Origin: Bacillota bacterium
GTDB lineage: Bacteria; Bacillota; Clostridia; Oscillospirales; Acutalibacteraceae
Direction: 5' to 3'
Assembly: GCA_022706685.1 (NCBI GenBank)
Contig: JAKJCA010000014.1
Coordinates: forward strand, 1 to 49,912
DNA: 49,912 nt
Part shown: one piece after another, positions 15,728 to 23,473 of the stretch
Layout: the number at the start of each line of letters is the position of its first letter
Numbering within the stretch: position 1 is the first letter of the stretch
Notes under the pieces: generated by a model
The model's input: the letters and a program-made list of their open reading frames with translations, nothing else
The model's database searches: none
Told to the model about the DNA's origin: nothing
Position numbers and translations under genes: made by a program

Positions 15728-16546
15728 ATGGATGAACGCATAGACGCGGTACTCGAACAGACCCTGCCCTGGCGGGGCGTCTGCGCTTTTGACGCGGTCA
15801 GCGGCCGGCTTCGCGCCAACTCGGCCGCCCGGCGCCTGCCGGGCAATCCGCACTCCGTTATTGCCGCCGTATTTCCCTACTCGCTGGAGGACAGCCGTTA
15901 CGAAGGGGCTGACCTCGCCCGTTTTGCCTGTGTTGCCGATTACCATAAAGCAGTGCTCGACAGGCTGGAAGCGGCGGCGGCTGGGCTGAAGGCGCTCTAT
16001 CCGGACGAAGATTTCGCCTGTTTTTGCGACCATTCGCCCATTGACGAACCTTTCGCCGCCGCGGCGACGGGCCTCGGTTTTGTCGGGAAAAACAACCTGC
16101 TGATTCACCCGCTTTTCGGGTCTTGGGTTGTCATCGGTGAGATTGTCACGGGTATGGCCCTGGAGCCTTCCGCCGTGCAAGCGGGCGGCTGCGGCTCATG
16201 CCGGCTGTGCGAGGAAGCCTGCCCCGCGGGGATTTTAAACAGCCGGCCCTTTGACAAAAAACGCTGCCTGTCTTATATCGCCCAGTGCAAAGGCGCGCTG
16301 GACCCGCGCGAGCAATGCGCCCTCGCCGCAGGCGGCAGCGCCTGGGGCTGTGACATCTGCCAGCGCGTATGCCCGCACAACCTGCGGGCCGTAAAACAGC
16401 CGCTGAGGGAATTTGCCGAAAGTTTCATGCCCGCGGCGTCGGACGGGCTGCGGGCGTCAGACAGGGTGTATGCCGGCCGCGGCGCCGCCGTTGTGGAAAG
16501 GAACCTGCGTCTTTTGGAGAATGCGGATGGGAACTCCTCTGTTTGA
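15728..16546 (+). CDS. queG: QueG-like epoxyqueuosine reductase, short form
   Basis: A 272-residue iron-sulfur protein of the epoxyqueuosine reductase family, which reduces epoxyqueuosine in tRNA to queuosine with cobalamin as cofactor. Seen: DUF1730-type N-domain, DHSPIDEP (101-108) in the place of the DSxPV motif with the catalytic Asp, LGFVGKNNLLIHPLFGSW, then two [4Fe-4S] motifs: CGSCRLCEEACP (C155, C158, C161, C165) and CDICQRVCP (C208, C211, C215), plus C180/C187/C197. It lacks the C-terminal HEAT-like repeats of the roughly 380-residue E. coli QueG, as many clostridial versions do. The ATG has a weak ribosome site, so the start is tentative. Its end overlaps the next gene by 20 bases. 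Confidence 0.8.
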   Translation: MDERIDAVLEQTLPWRGVCAFDAVSGRLRANSAARRLPGNPHSVIAAVFPYSLEDSRYEGADLARFACVADYHKAVLDRLEAAAAGLKALYPDEDFACFCDHSPIDEPFAAAATGLGFVGKNNLLIHPLFGSWVVIGEIVTGMALEPSAVQAGGCGSCRLCEEACPAGILNSRPFDKKRCLSYIAQCKGALDPREQCALAAGGSAWGCDICQRVCPHNLRAVKQPLREFAESFMPAASDGLRASDRVYAGRGAAVVERNLRLLENADGNSSV

Positions 16547-17888
16547 CGCTGTTATGCGGTATAACAGTCGGCGGCGCGCGCCGTTTCATGTGCCCGGCCA
16601 CAAAGGCGCCGCGCAGAGCCTGCGCGGGCTTGCGGACGCGCAGTCGCTTGACTTGACCGAACTGCCGGACCTGGGCAGCCTCTTTGACGCGCAGGGTCCG
16701 ACGGCCGAAGCGGAGCGTCTTGCCGCTTCATTGTTTTCGGTACCCGCTTCGCTGATGAGCGCGGGAGGCTGCACGCTCTGCATACAGGCGATGCTGCGCC
16801 TTGCCGCGCCGTGCGGGGGCAAAATGGTTTGCGGCCGCGTGATACACCGAAGCGCCGTCAACGCCATGGCGCTGCTGGATATCGAACCCGTGTGGGTCAT
16901 GCCCGACGCTTCCGCGGGAGCGTATTTTACGGGCAGGATAGAGGCCGGCGCGGTCACGCGCGCGCTGGAAGAACATCCGGGCGCAAAGGCCGTCTATGTG
17001 ACGACGCCCGATTATTTCGGCGTCATTAGCGATATTTCGGCCATTTCGGCGGCGGCGGCGCGCTTCGGCGTGCCGGTGATCGTCGACAACGCGCACGGCG
17101 CGCATTTGCCCTTCCTGCGCAGAGGGCTTGGCCCCCTCGAGAGGGGAGCGGCCATGAGCGCCGATTCCGCGCACAAAACACTGCCCGTGCTCACAGGGGG
17201 CGCCTGGCTCAATATTGCCGATGAACGGTATGCTGCCGGCGCGAAACAGGCGATGGCCCTTTTCGGCTCAACCAGCCCCTCTTATCCGGTGATGCTGTCC
17301 CTCGACCTTTGCAGGGAATGGCTCCGTGTACAGGGCGAAGACGAATTCAAGCGTTTGGAACAGTCGGTCGCGGCTGTCAAACAAGCCGCGGCAGATGCCG
17401 GCCTTGTTCAACCCGCCGGCGAATGCGACCCCGTCCGGCTTGCTTTCGCGCACGCCGCCGGTCCCCGCGGCGAAAGTGCGGGCGAATACCTGCGCGCCTG
17501 CGGCATCGAACCGGAGTTTGCCCAAGGCGCATGGACCATATTGATCCCTTCGCCGATGAACACTTCCGAACATTTCAGCCGGCTGCTCGGCGCGGTCAGC
17601 CGCATGCGCTCCGCGGGGGGGCAGAAGCAGGCCCTGTCAGCCGCGCCCCGGCCGGTCTGCGTGATGACGCCGCGCGAAGCGCTCCTTTCGCAGGCAGAAA
17701 CGGTGGCGGCAAAAGACGCGCGCGGCCGTATCTGTGCCGAAGCCCTTTGCCGGTGCCCGCCCGCCGTTCCCTTGGCGATGCCCGGCGAACTGATGACGGC
17801 CGAAACAATGTTTGCCGCCCGGCAGGCCGGCTGCCCGTATGTAAAAGTTGTCAAACAGCCGTCTGCGATGTATAATAAAATGAAATAA
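16527..17888 (+). CDS. Orn/Lys/Arg decarboxylase-fold PLP enzyme (YaaO-like)
   Basis: A 453-residue fold-type I PLP enzyme of the ornithine/lysine/arginine decarboxylase family. Seen: FHVPGHKGA (about 20-28), DLTELPDLGSLFDAQG, SAGGCTLCIQAM, the aspartate of VIVDNAHGAH (in the position pairing with the pyridine N), and SADSAHKTLPVLTGG with Schiff-base Lys217; the C-terminal decarboxylase domain (about 380-445) ends LMTAETMF. Start ATG 16527 with GGAG 7 bases upstream. In Bacillus the homologue yaaO heads a block with tmk, yaaQ, holB and yaaT. The same order is seen here except tmk. The substrate amino acid (Lys or Arg) cannot be told. Confidence 0.88.
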   Translation: MGTPLFDAVMRYNSRRRAPFHVPGHKGAAQSLRGLADAQSLDLTELPDLGSLFDAQGPTAEAERLAASLFSVPASLMSAGGCTLCIQAMLRLAAPCGGKMVCGRVIHRSAVNAMALLDIEPVWVMPDASAGAYFTGRIEAGAVTRALEEHPGAKAVYVTTPDYFGVISDISAISAAAARFGVPVIVDNAHGAHLPFLRRGLGPLERGAAMSADSAHKTLPVLTGGAWLNIADERYAAGAKQAMALFGSTSPSYPVMLSLDLCREWLRVQGEDEFKRLEQSVAAVKQAAADAGLVQPAGECDPVRLAFAHAAGPRGESAGEYLRACGIEPEFAQGAWTILIPSPMNTSEHFSRLLGAVSRMRSAGGQKQALSAAPRPVCVMTPREALLSQAETVAAKDARGRICAEALCRCPPAVPLAMPGELMTAETMFAARQAGCPYVKVVKQPSAMYNKMK

Positions 17889-17907
17889 ATGGAACGGAGG
17901 ATGCTGT

Positions 17908-18231
17908 GTGAAACTCATAGTAGCGATTATCAACAACGACGACTGCCACGCCGTCCTCGGTGAACTGACACGCAACGGACTGAGCGCCACGAAATTATCC
18001 ACCTCCGGCGGATTCTTAAGGGCTGGCAACGCGACCTTAATCATCGGGGCTCAGGAGGATAAAGTCGGCGAGGTCATCGACATCATCAAGCGGTTCAGCA
18101 GCAAACGCACCCAGATGATGGAGACGGGTCCCGCTTTCGCCAGCGAAGCCTTTATGACGATGCCTGTCGAGGTGACCGTCGGCGGAGCGACCGTTTTTGT
18201 GCTCGATGTCGAGCAGTTTTACAAACTGTAG
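17908..18231 (+). CDS. darA: Cyclic-di-AMP receptor DarA/PstA (YaaQ)
   Basis: A 107-residue PII-like trimeric protein that binds cyclic di-AMP in Firmicutes; its downstream target is not established. Seen: beta-alpha-beta start MKLIVAIINNDDC, NGLSATKLSTSGGFL with the ligand-contacting TKLSxxGGFL motif (about 27-38), NATLIIG, the long B-loop region with SSKRTQ, and the C-terminal EVTVGGATVFVLDVEQF. Length is standard (about 109). The start is GTG at 17908, with CGGAGG 7 bases upstream. Located between the YaaO-like gene and holB exactly as in Bacillus, apart from the absent tmk. Confidence 0.95.
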   Translation: MKLIVAIINNDDCHAVLGELTRNGLSATKLSTSGGFLRAGNATLIIGAQEDKVGEVIDIIKRFSSKRTQMMETGPAFASEAFMTMPVEVTVGGATVFVLDVEQFYKL

Positions 18232-18264
18232 CACAACGCCCGGTCCGCGCAAACGGAGCAAAGG

Positions 18265-19140
18265 ATGAAATTCAAACCCACGCAAATCAGGGATGAGAAC
18301 CTTGCCGGCCGTATCGCCTCCATGGCTGCCGAAGGCAAGTTGTCGCATACCATCGTCATAGAGGGCGGCTCCGAAAAAGAGCGGGCCGCATTTTCCCGTG
18401 AACTGGCGGCGGCATTTGTATGTTCCTCGCAGGCGGGCGCCAAGCCCTGCGGGGTTTGTTCCCACTGCAAAAAAACGCTCGCGGGCCGGCATCCCGATGT
18501 ATTTGAAATCGACGGCGGCGAAAGGGGTAAAACCCTGAAAATCGACGCGCTGCGCGATGTGTTTGACAAGTTAATGTACTTGCCGAATGAAGCGGATGCA
18601 AGAGTTTATATCATTAACAACGCCCATTTTCTCAATCTCAGCATCCAGAACATGCTTTTGAAGAACCTCGAGGAACCTCCCCGATACGTCAAGTTTATCC
18701 TCGAATGCGCCACCAAGCATGCGCTGATTCCCACCGTGCTCTCCAGGGCAGCCGTTTTCTATCTGGGGATCCCCGATTCCGACAAAAAAACCGACGAAAC
18801 CGCAAGAGCCGTCGCTTCGGGAATTGCCGCGGCCGTCGCGTCCGAAAAGGAATATGACATCGTGTCGGCGGCGGCGCCTTTGATGGAGAAAAAGCGCGAA
18901 CTGTTCGTTGCCTGCGCCGGAGAACTCGAATTGATTTTCAGGGATGCCGCGGTAGCGTATTTCGGCGGCACCGACCTCATATCCTCCGACCCGGACGCCG
19001 CGCGGCGCCTTGCGAGGCATATCGGCGGCGACAAACTGGTTTCGCTGCCCGGTATTGCGAGGGATTTGTCCGACGCGTGCGACTTGTCCGCCAACATCAA
19101 TCTTCTCGTCGCGCTTTTATGCAGCAGACTGAGAACGTAA
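18265..19140 (+). CDS. holB: DNA polymerase III delta' subunit
   Basis: A 291-residue clamp-loader subunit that, with delta and gamma/tau, opens the sliding clamp. Seen: AAA+ N-domain with a degenerate P-loop (EGGSEKER near 33-40), as expected for delta' which does not hydrolyse ATP; zinc-binding cysteines C53, C62, C65, C68; RVYIINNAHFLNLSIQNMLLKNLEEPP (the DEADKM/NALLKxLEEPP region, here with His replacing the acidic residue) and the PTVLSRAAVF sensor-1/SRC-like motif (SRA). C-domain about 165-291 is divergent. Start ATG 18265 after AAAGG. Ten bases separate it from ricT. Confidence 0.9.
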   Translation: MKFKPTQIRDENLAGRIASMAAEGKLSHTIVIEGGSEKERAAFSRELAAAFVCSSQAGAKPCGVCSHCKKTLAGRHPDVFEIDGGERGKTLKIDALRDVFDKLMYLPNEADARVYIINNAHFLNLSIQNMLLKNLEEPPRYVKFILECATKHALIPTVLSRAAVFYLGIPDSDKKTDETARAVASGIAAAVASEKEYDIVSAAAPLMEKKRELFVACAGELELIFRDAAVAYFGGTDLISSDPDAARRLARHIGGDKLVSLPGIARDLSDACDLSANINLLVALLCSRLRT

Positions 19141-19149
19141 GGAGTCATT

Positions 19150-20013
19150 ATGGCAGAAGTGGTAGGAATCCGTTTCAAAGAAGTGGGCAAAGTCTACTTC
19201 TTTTCTCCCGGCGCCGCCAAACTGGAAAAAGGCGTCCGCGTCATTGTCGAAACGTCGCGCGGCCTTGAATGCGGCGAAGTTGTTCTCGAAAACCACGAGG
19301 TGACGGAGGAGGAAATTGTCCAGCCCCTAAAAGAAATCGTCAGGCTCGCGACCCCAGACGATATACGCCGCTGCGAGGCGAACCGCGCCAAAGAACGCGA
19401 TGCTTTCTCGATCTGTGAAAAGAAGATTGAAGCCCACAAGCTCGACATGAAACTTGTCGATGTCGAATACACGTTCGACTCCAGCAAGATTCTTTTCTAT
19501 TTTACCGCGGACGGCAGGGTTGATTTCAGGGAACTGGTCAAAGACCTTGCCGGCGTTTTCCATACGCGCATCGAACTGCGCCAGATCGGCGTGCGCGACG
19601 AATCGAAAATGATCGGCGGGCTCGGCATGTGCGGCCGTCCGTTTTGCTGCAGCACCTTCCTGCGCGATTTTCATCCCGTTTCCATTAAAATGGCAAAAGA
19701 GCAGGGGCTTTCGCTCAATCCCGTGAAAATCAGCGGCACCTGCGGCAGGTTGATGTGCTGTCTCAAATACGAGCAGAGCGCCTACGAACATCTGTTGAGA
19801 ATCACGCCCAAACCCGGCGCGGTGGTCGATACGGCGGAGGGCCGCGGAACCGTTGTCGAAAACAGCCTGCTGACCGGCCGCCTGAAAGTCCGGCTCGACC
19901 GCTATCAGGACGCCGCGCCGCGCATTTTCAACCGTGAAGACGTCAAAATCGTCCGCGACGCAAAAATCGCGGTTCAGCCGGAAGAAATCGAGGCTTTTAA
20001 GAGCCTGGAATAA
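19150..20013 (+). CDS. ricT: RicT (YaaT), PSP1-domain protein
   Basis: A 287-residue PSP1-domain protein. In Bacillus RicT forms the Y complex with RicA and RicF, which carries two [4Fe-4S] clusters and assists RNase Y in mRNA maturation, sporulation, competence and biofilm control. Seen: N-terminal VGIRFKEVGKVYFFSP, TSRGLECGEVV, then the cysteine-rich centre C161, C165, C166 (MCGRPFCC) and C198, C203, C204 (TCGRLMCC), and a short C-terminal tail. Length is typical. Start ATG 19150 with AAGGAG upstream, coupled to holB. RicA and RicF are not in the window. Confidence 0.95.
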   Translation: MAEVVGIRFKEVGKVYFFSPGAAKLEKGVRVIVETSRGLECGEVVLENHEVTEEEIVQPLKEIVRLATPDDIRRCEANRAKERDAFSICEKKIEAHKLDMKLVDVEYTFDSSKILFYFTADGRVDFRELVKDLAGVFHTRIELRQIGVRDESKMIGGLGMCGRPFCCSTFLRDFHPVSIKMAKEQGLSLNPVKISGTCGRLMCCLKYEQSAYEHLLRITPKPGAVVDTAEGRGTVVENSLLTGRLKVRLDRYQDAAPRIFNREDVKIVRDAKIAVQPEEIEAFKSLE

Positions 20014-20041
20014 ACCTTTACCGTTTGTTTACAAATACCTA

Positions 20042-20069
20042 TTGCATTTTAAGAACAGTATGATAAAAT
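20042..20069 (+). promoter_or_regulatory. Promoter of the ferredoxin gene
   Basis: TTGCAT (20042-20047), 16 bases, extended -10 TGA-TAAAAT (TAAAAT 20064-20069), 31 bases before the ATG. It lets the ferredoxin be expressed apart from ricT. Confidence 0.6.
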
Positions 20070-20099
20070 CTGTTTGAATTCAAAAAGGAGGTTAGCCAG

Positions 20100-20270
20100 A
20101 TGGCGTACTTTATCAATGACGATTGCATTTCCTGCGGAGCCTGCGAGGCCGAATGCCCCGTCGAGGCCATATCCGAAGGCGACGGCAAGTATGTTATAGA
20201 CGCGGATGTCTGCACCGATTGCGGCAGCTGCGCGGATGTCTGCCCCGTCGATGCCCCGAAGCCCGAATAA
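20100..20270 (+). CDS. 2[4Fe-4S] clostridial-type ferredoxin
   Basis: A 56-residue electron carrier with two [4Fe-4S] cluster motifs: C9-x2-C12-x2-C15-x3-C19-P and C38-x2-C41-x2-C44-x3-C48-P, the full set for two low-potential clusters. It is strongly acidic (pairs such as NDD and DAD, with few basic residues), as is usual. A textbook AAAGGAGG lies 8 bases before the ATG. It sits where yabA stands in Bacillus, between ricT and yabB, with its own promoter and terminator. Likely partners are PFOR and other ferredoxin-dependent enzymes. Serving the RicT cluster complex is a speculation based only on position. Confidence 0.95.
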   Translation: MAYFINDDCISCGACEAECPVEAISEGDGKYVIDADVCTDCGSCADVCPVDAPKPE

Positions 20271-20288
20271 AATCTGCCATGTTTTCCC

Positions 20289-20323
20289 ACAGGCGCGCGG
20301 TTGTTTCCGCGCGCCTGTCTCTT
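20289..20323 (+). terminator. Terminator after the ferredoxin gene
   Basis: Perfect 12-bp GC-rich stem (ACAGGCGCGCGG 20289-20300 and CCGCGCGCCTGT 20307-20318), a 6-base loop and a CTCTTT tail. Confidence 0.85.
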
Positions 20324-20331
20324 TGTGCCGT

Positions 20332-20360
20332 TTGCGCCTGCGCCGGCTATGGGATATAAT
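20332..20360 (+). promoter_or_regulatory. Possible promoter of the yabB-rsmI pair
   Basis: A perfect TATAAT (20355-20360) with a poor -35 (TTGCGC, 20332-20337) 17 bases upstream; located right after the terminator and 32 bases before the start codon. Confidence 0.5.
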
Positions 20361-20391
20361 AATCGCGGCCCGAGTTTACGACAGGAGCGGT

Positions 20392-21129
20392 ATGGCGATG
20401 GAGCGTTTCCGTTGTGAAAACATCGGCGCGGGCATGACGGTCGTCACCTCGCGCGAACACGGCTTCGGCACCGATGCTTTCCTTCTGGCCGCGTTTGCGT
20501 CGCCGCGCGCCGGCGAACGCGCCTGCGACCTGGGTACCGGCTGCGGTATTATTCCGCTGCTGTGGTGCCGCTCCCCGGCCAAGCCCGCGAAAATTATGGG
20601 CATCGATATTCAGCCTCTCGCCTGCGAGCAGGCCGTGCGCGGAGCGCAGATGAGCGGGGTGACGGATATATTCACCGTACTCAACGCCGATTTCCGCACT
20701 GCCTGCGGGGAAGCCGGCCGCGCGAAATGGGATTTAGTGTGCGCCAACCCGCCTTACCGCGCGCTCGGGACGGGCCTCCAAAGCAGGCGCCTGCCGGCGC
20801 AGGCAGCCAGACACGAGACGATGTGCACCATCGGCGAGGTCTGCGTTGCCGCCGCGTCGCTGCTGCGCTTTTCCGGGCGTTTCTGCCTCTGCCATAAACC
20901 AGAGCGGCTTTTCGAAGTGCTTTGCGCCATGCGCGAAGCCGGCGTTGAACCCAAAAAAATCAGGATGGCCGCTTACAACGCGTGTAAAGCGCCTTACCTT
21001 GTCTTAATCGAAGGCCGAAAAGGAGGCAGGCCCGGGCTGACGGTGCTGCCGGAACTGTTAATCACGGACGCGACAGGCGCATACACGCCGGAAATGCGTG
21101 CTGTTTATGCCGGTTGTCCGGACGGATGA
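20392..21129 (+). CDS. yabB: tRNA1(Val) (adenine(37)-N6)-methyltransferase-like protein (YabB)
   Basis: A 245-residue SAM-dependent methyltransferase of the YabB/TrmN6 type, which acts on tRNA or a related N6-adenine substrate. Seen: SREHGFGTDAFLLAAFA (about 20-36), motif I DLGTGCGIIPLL (about 46-57), MGIDIQPLACEQA, the N6-adenine catalytic motif NPPY in VCANPPYR (about 116-122), and a C-terminal KKIRMAAYNA segment. Two in-frame ATG codons (20392 and 20398) fit the AGGAG at 20383-20387; the first is used here. In Bacillus yabB and rsmI (yabC) are close together, as here. The natural substrate in Firmicutes is uncertain. Confidence 0.88.
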   Translation: MAMERFRCENIGAGMTVVTSREHGFGTDAFLLAAFASPRAGERACDLGTGCGIIPLLWCRSPAKPAKIMGIDIQPLACEQAVRGAQMSGVTDIFTVLNADFRTACGEAGRAKWDLVCANPPYRALGTGLQSRRLPAQAARHETMCTIGEVCVAAASLLRFSGRFCLCHKPERLFEVLCAMREAGVEPKKIRMAAYNACKAPYLVLIEGRKGGRPGLTVLPELLITDATGAYTPEMRAVYAGCPDG

Positions 21130-21161
21130 TTTTATGCCGCCTCGGCGGCGAAAGGATAATC

Positions 21162-21995
21162 ATGGGCAAACTCATCATTGTCGGCACGCCGATCGGCAAT
21201 CTCGGCGATATGTCGCCCCGGGCATTGGAAGCGCTGGAAAACTGCGATTTTATCGCCGCGGAAGACACCAGGGTTACGCTGAAAATACTCAACCGTTTCG
21301 GTATCAAAAAGCCGATGACCAGCTATTTCGAGCACAACAAACTGTTGAAGGGCGAGCGCATCGTCGAACGCATTCTCGCCGGCGAAGACTGCGCGCTGGT
21401 CACCGACGCAGGCATGCCGGCTGTCTCGGACCCCGGGGAACTGCTCGTCAGGCAGTGCGCCGAAAACGGGATTGATATCGACGTGGTGCCGGGCCCGAGC
21501 GCGTGTATCAGCGCTCTGGCCGTATCCGGCCTGCCGACAGGCAGGTTCACCTTCGAAGGCTTCCTTCCCGTCAATAAACTAAAACGCAAAGAACACATCG
21601 CCTCCCTGCTCGGCGAAACGAGGACGATGATCTTTTACGAGGCGCCCCACAAACTGCCCTATACGCTGCGCGATCTCGCTGCGGCCTTCGGCGACAGGCA
21701 AGTCGCGGTCGTCAGGGAACTGACCAAGATCCATTTCGAGGTCGTCAGGGCGACGCTGCCGGAAGCTGCCGAACGTTTCGCGCAAAACGGTCCGAAAGGG
21801 GAAATCGTGCTCGTCGTCGCAGGACGTCCTCCCGCCGAAGAGCTGCGGCCGTCGCTGGAGGAGGCCGTGCGGACGGCAAACGAAAAAATGGCGTGCGGGC
21901 TTTCGGCCAGCCTCGCCGCCAAAGAGGCTGCGGCCGAGACAGGGCATAAAAAAGGCGACATCTACAAACATCTGGGGAAGGATGATGCAAAATAG
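21162..21995 (+). CDS. rsmI: 16S rRNA (cytidine(1402)-2'-O)-methyltransferase
   Basis: A 277-residue tetrapyrrole-methylase-fold enzyme that methylates the 2'-OH of C1402 at the ribosomal P site. Seen: LIIVGTPIGNLGDMSPRALE (residues about 4-23), IAAEDTR, SYFEHNK, the DAGMPAVSDPG loop (about 86-96), VVPGPSACISALAVSGLP, FEGFLP, FYEAPHKL and VRELTKIHFE, in the family order. Length is typical. Start ATG 21162 after AAAGGA. It lies downstream of yabB by 32 bases. The partner enzyme for the same nucleotide, RsmH, is encoded in this window at 38792. Confidence 0.96.
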   Translation: MGKLIIVGTPIGNLGDMSPRALEALENCDFIAAEDTRVTLKILNRFGIKKPMTSYFEHNKLLKGERIVERILAGEDCALVTDAGMPAVSDPGELLVRQCAENGIDIDVVPGPSACISALAVSGLPTGRFTFEGFLPVNKLKRKEHIASLLGETRTMIFYEAPHKLPYTLRDLAAAFGDRQVAVVRELTKIHFEVVRATLPEAAERFAQNGPKGEIVLVVAGRPPAEELRPSLEEAVRTANEKMACGLSASLAAKEAAAETGHKKGDIYKHLGKDDAK

Positions 21996-22009
21996 GATTC
22001 TCTGACGCT

Positions 22010-22657
22010 TTGCGCCAATACTGGTATCTCGCAGCGGCGCTCGCCGCCGTGTCGGCCTTGACCGTATACGTCTGCATCAAAGCATACGGCGCGGTGAAAA
22101 AGCGCAGCGGCGAAAGAAACAAACTCATGGAGCGGTTAAAATATGAGAACCGCCTAAAAGCCCAGTTCCGGGGCGCCGGTGAACAGGCGCTGCTGCAAGC
22201 GGAACCCGCCCGGCTTTTCGAGGGGGTTGCTCTCCTGGTCAGCGAAAGAATCGAAAAACAAAAAGATATCAACGCCGCGTTCGACGCGCTCGACGAGGCG
22301 CTCAAAACCGTTTATGCGGCCTACTACCTCTCGGTTGACAGTGTCCCGGCGCTCAGCGCCTTTTTCCGCCTGAACGGTGAACCGCTGACCGGCTGCGCCG
22401 TCCGCGCGGCGCGGCTTCTGCTCGATGAGCCGGACGCCGAAACCGTCGCCGGGGAGTACGCCGCCTTCGACGATAACAACGAAGACGTTTCGCTCGACTT
22501 GCAGGACATCAAACGCCTTGACGGGCTTTTTGCCGGCGTGCTCAAAGACGGCGTCATTGCGCTGCGGGGCGGCGAATACATCAAACGCAACGCCGCTTTG
22601 TTCGCCGCATATCTTCTCAACGAAAACGGCCCGCCGCAAAGCACGGAACAAACTTGA
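22010..22657 (+). CDS. Membrane-anchored protein of unknown function
   Basis: A protein of about 215 residues: one membrane helix (about 6-26), a basic, helix-prone stretch (KKRSGERNKLMERLKYENRL, about 29-48), then a helical soluble domain with no recognised family. No signal cleavage site or catalytic motif is visible. It follows rsmI after 14 bases. The start is uncertain: the first usual codon in frame is TTG 22010, with only AGGA at a long distance; translation may be coupled to rsmI, or begin at a rarer ATA codon (21992), in frame with the same reading. Codon usage matches the neighbours, so a real gene is likely. Confidence 0.65.
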   Translation: MRQYWYLAAALAAVSALTVYVCIKAYGAVKKRSGERNKLMERLKYENRLKAQFRGAGEQALLQAEPARLFEGVALLVSERIEKQKDINAAFDALDEALKTVYAAYYLSVDSVPALSAFFRLNGEPLTGCAVRAARLLLDEPDAETVAGEYAAFDDNNEDVSLDLQDIKRLDGLFAGVLKDGVIALRGGEYIKRNAALFAAYLLNENGPPQSTEQT

Positions 22658-22683
22658 AAAACGGCGCGGTTTTCTGCTATAAT
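22654..22683 (+). promoter_or_regulatory. Promoter of rubrerythrin
   Basis: TTGAAA (22654-22659), 18 bases, extended -10 TGC-TATAAT (TATAAT 22678-22683). The -35 overlaps the stop codon of the previous gene. Confidence 0.7.
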
Positions 22684-22696
22684 CAATATTACTTTA

Positions 22697-22712
22697 TATT
22701 ATGTTGATAATA
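22697..22712. promoter_or_regulatory. Palindrome in the rubrerythrin leader, candidate operator
   Basis: TATTAT-gttg-ATAATA just after the predicted start site. Its composition recalls PerR/Fur boxes but the half-site spacing differs from the 7-1-7 consensus, so the assignment is weak. Confidence 0.25.
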
Positions 22713-22746
22713 AATATCGGCAAAATAAAGGAATAAGGAGGTTTTA

Positions 22747-23289
22747 ATGATGGAATTCAAAGGCAGCAAGACCGAGGCGAACCTGATGGCGGCATTCGCG
22801 GGGGAGTCGCAGGCGCGGAATAAGTATACCTATTATTCTTCCGCCGCTAAAAAAGAGGGCTACGAACAGATTTCGGCCATTTTCGCCGCCACGGCCGACA
22901 ACGAAAAAGAGCACGCCAAACTCTGGTTCAAAGAACTGCACGGCGGCAGTGTCCCCGACACGGCCGCGAACCTTCTCGACGCGGCGGCAGGCGAATATTA
23001 CGAATGGACCGAGATGTACAAGGGCTTCGCCGAAACCGCGAAAGAAGAAGGCTTCGACCGCATCGCCGCCCTGTTTTCTCTGGTGGCCGATATCGAAAAG
23101 GAGCACGAGGAGCGTTACCGCACCCTGCTGGCCAACCTGGAGAAAGGCATCGTATTCGAGCGCTCGGAAGAAACCGTCTGGATCTGCCGCAACTGCGGCC
23201 ATATCCATGTCGGCAAAGCGGCGCCGGCCAAATGTCCGACCTGCGCGCATCCCCAGGCTTATTTCGAAATCAGGGCAAAGAATTACTGA
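22747..23289 (+). CDS. rbr: Rubrerythrin
   Basis: A 180-residue non-haem iron protein that reduces hydrogen peroxide in anaerobes, with electrons from rubredoxin or NADH-dependent reductases. Seen: a four-helix erythrin domain with diiron ligands in the helices [13 protein letters not shown] (Glu20 and neighbours), [31 protein letters not shown] and [10 protein letters not shown], then a C-terminal rubredoxin-like domain with [10 protein letters not shown] and CPTCAHP (two CxxC pairs) for one Fe. Length is usual. The start ATG 22747 (a second ATG follows directly) has AAGGAGG upstream. Single-gene unit with its own promoter and terminator. Confidence 0.96.
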   Translation: MMEFKGSKTEANLMAAFAGESQARNKYTYYSSAAKKEGYEQISAIFAATADNEKEHAKLWFKELHGGSVPDTAANLLDAAAGEYYEWTEMYKGFAETAKEEGFDRIAALFSLVADIEKEHEERYRTLLANLEKGIVFERSEETVWICRNCGHIHVGKAAPAKCPTCAHPQAYFEIRAKNY

Positions 23290-23313
23290 GCGGCGTTGCG
23301 AATCAACGGCGCG

Positions 23314-23344
23314 GACCGGCGGGCTTGTCCCGCCGGTTCTTTCT
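23314..23344 (+). terminator. Terminator after rubrerythrin
   Basis: 9-bp perfect stem ACCGGCGGG (23315-23323) and CCCGCCGGT (23329-23337), extended by a G-U pair, a CTTGT loop and a TCTTTCT tail. Confidence 0.85.
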
Positions 23345-23410
23345 GCGCGCAGCCCGAAAACCGTTCTTCTCCCGCAGGGTATCGATATGCGCGCTTTTTG
23401 CCCGGTTTCC

Positions 23411-23439
23411 TTTTCATTTACAGCCTTATATGGTAGAAT
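23411..23439 (+). promoter_or_regulatory. Possible promoter of the sugar-acid operon
   Basis: TTTTCA (23411-23416), 17 bases, extended -10 TGG-TAGAAT (TAGAAT 23434-23439), 35 bases before the first gene. Confidence 0.5.
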
Positions 23440-23473
23440 CATCACGACTATTTTGGGAAGCGGGGTTTAACAA

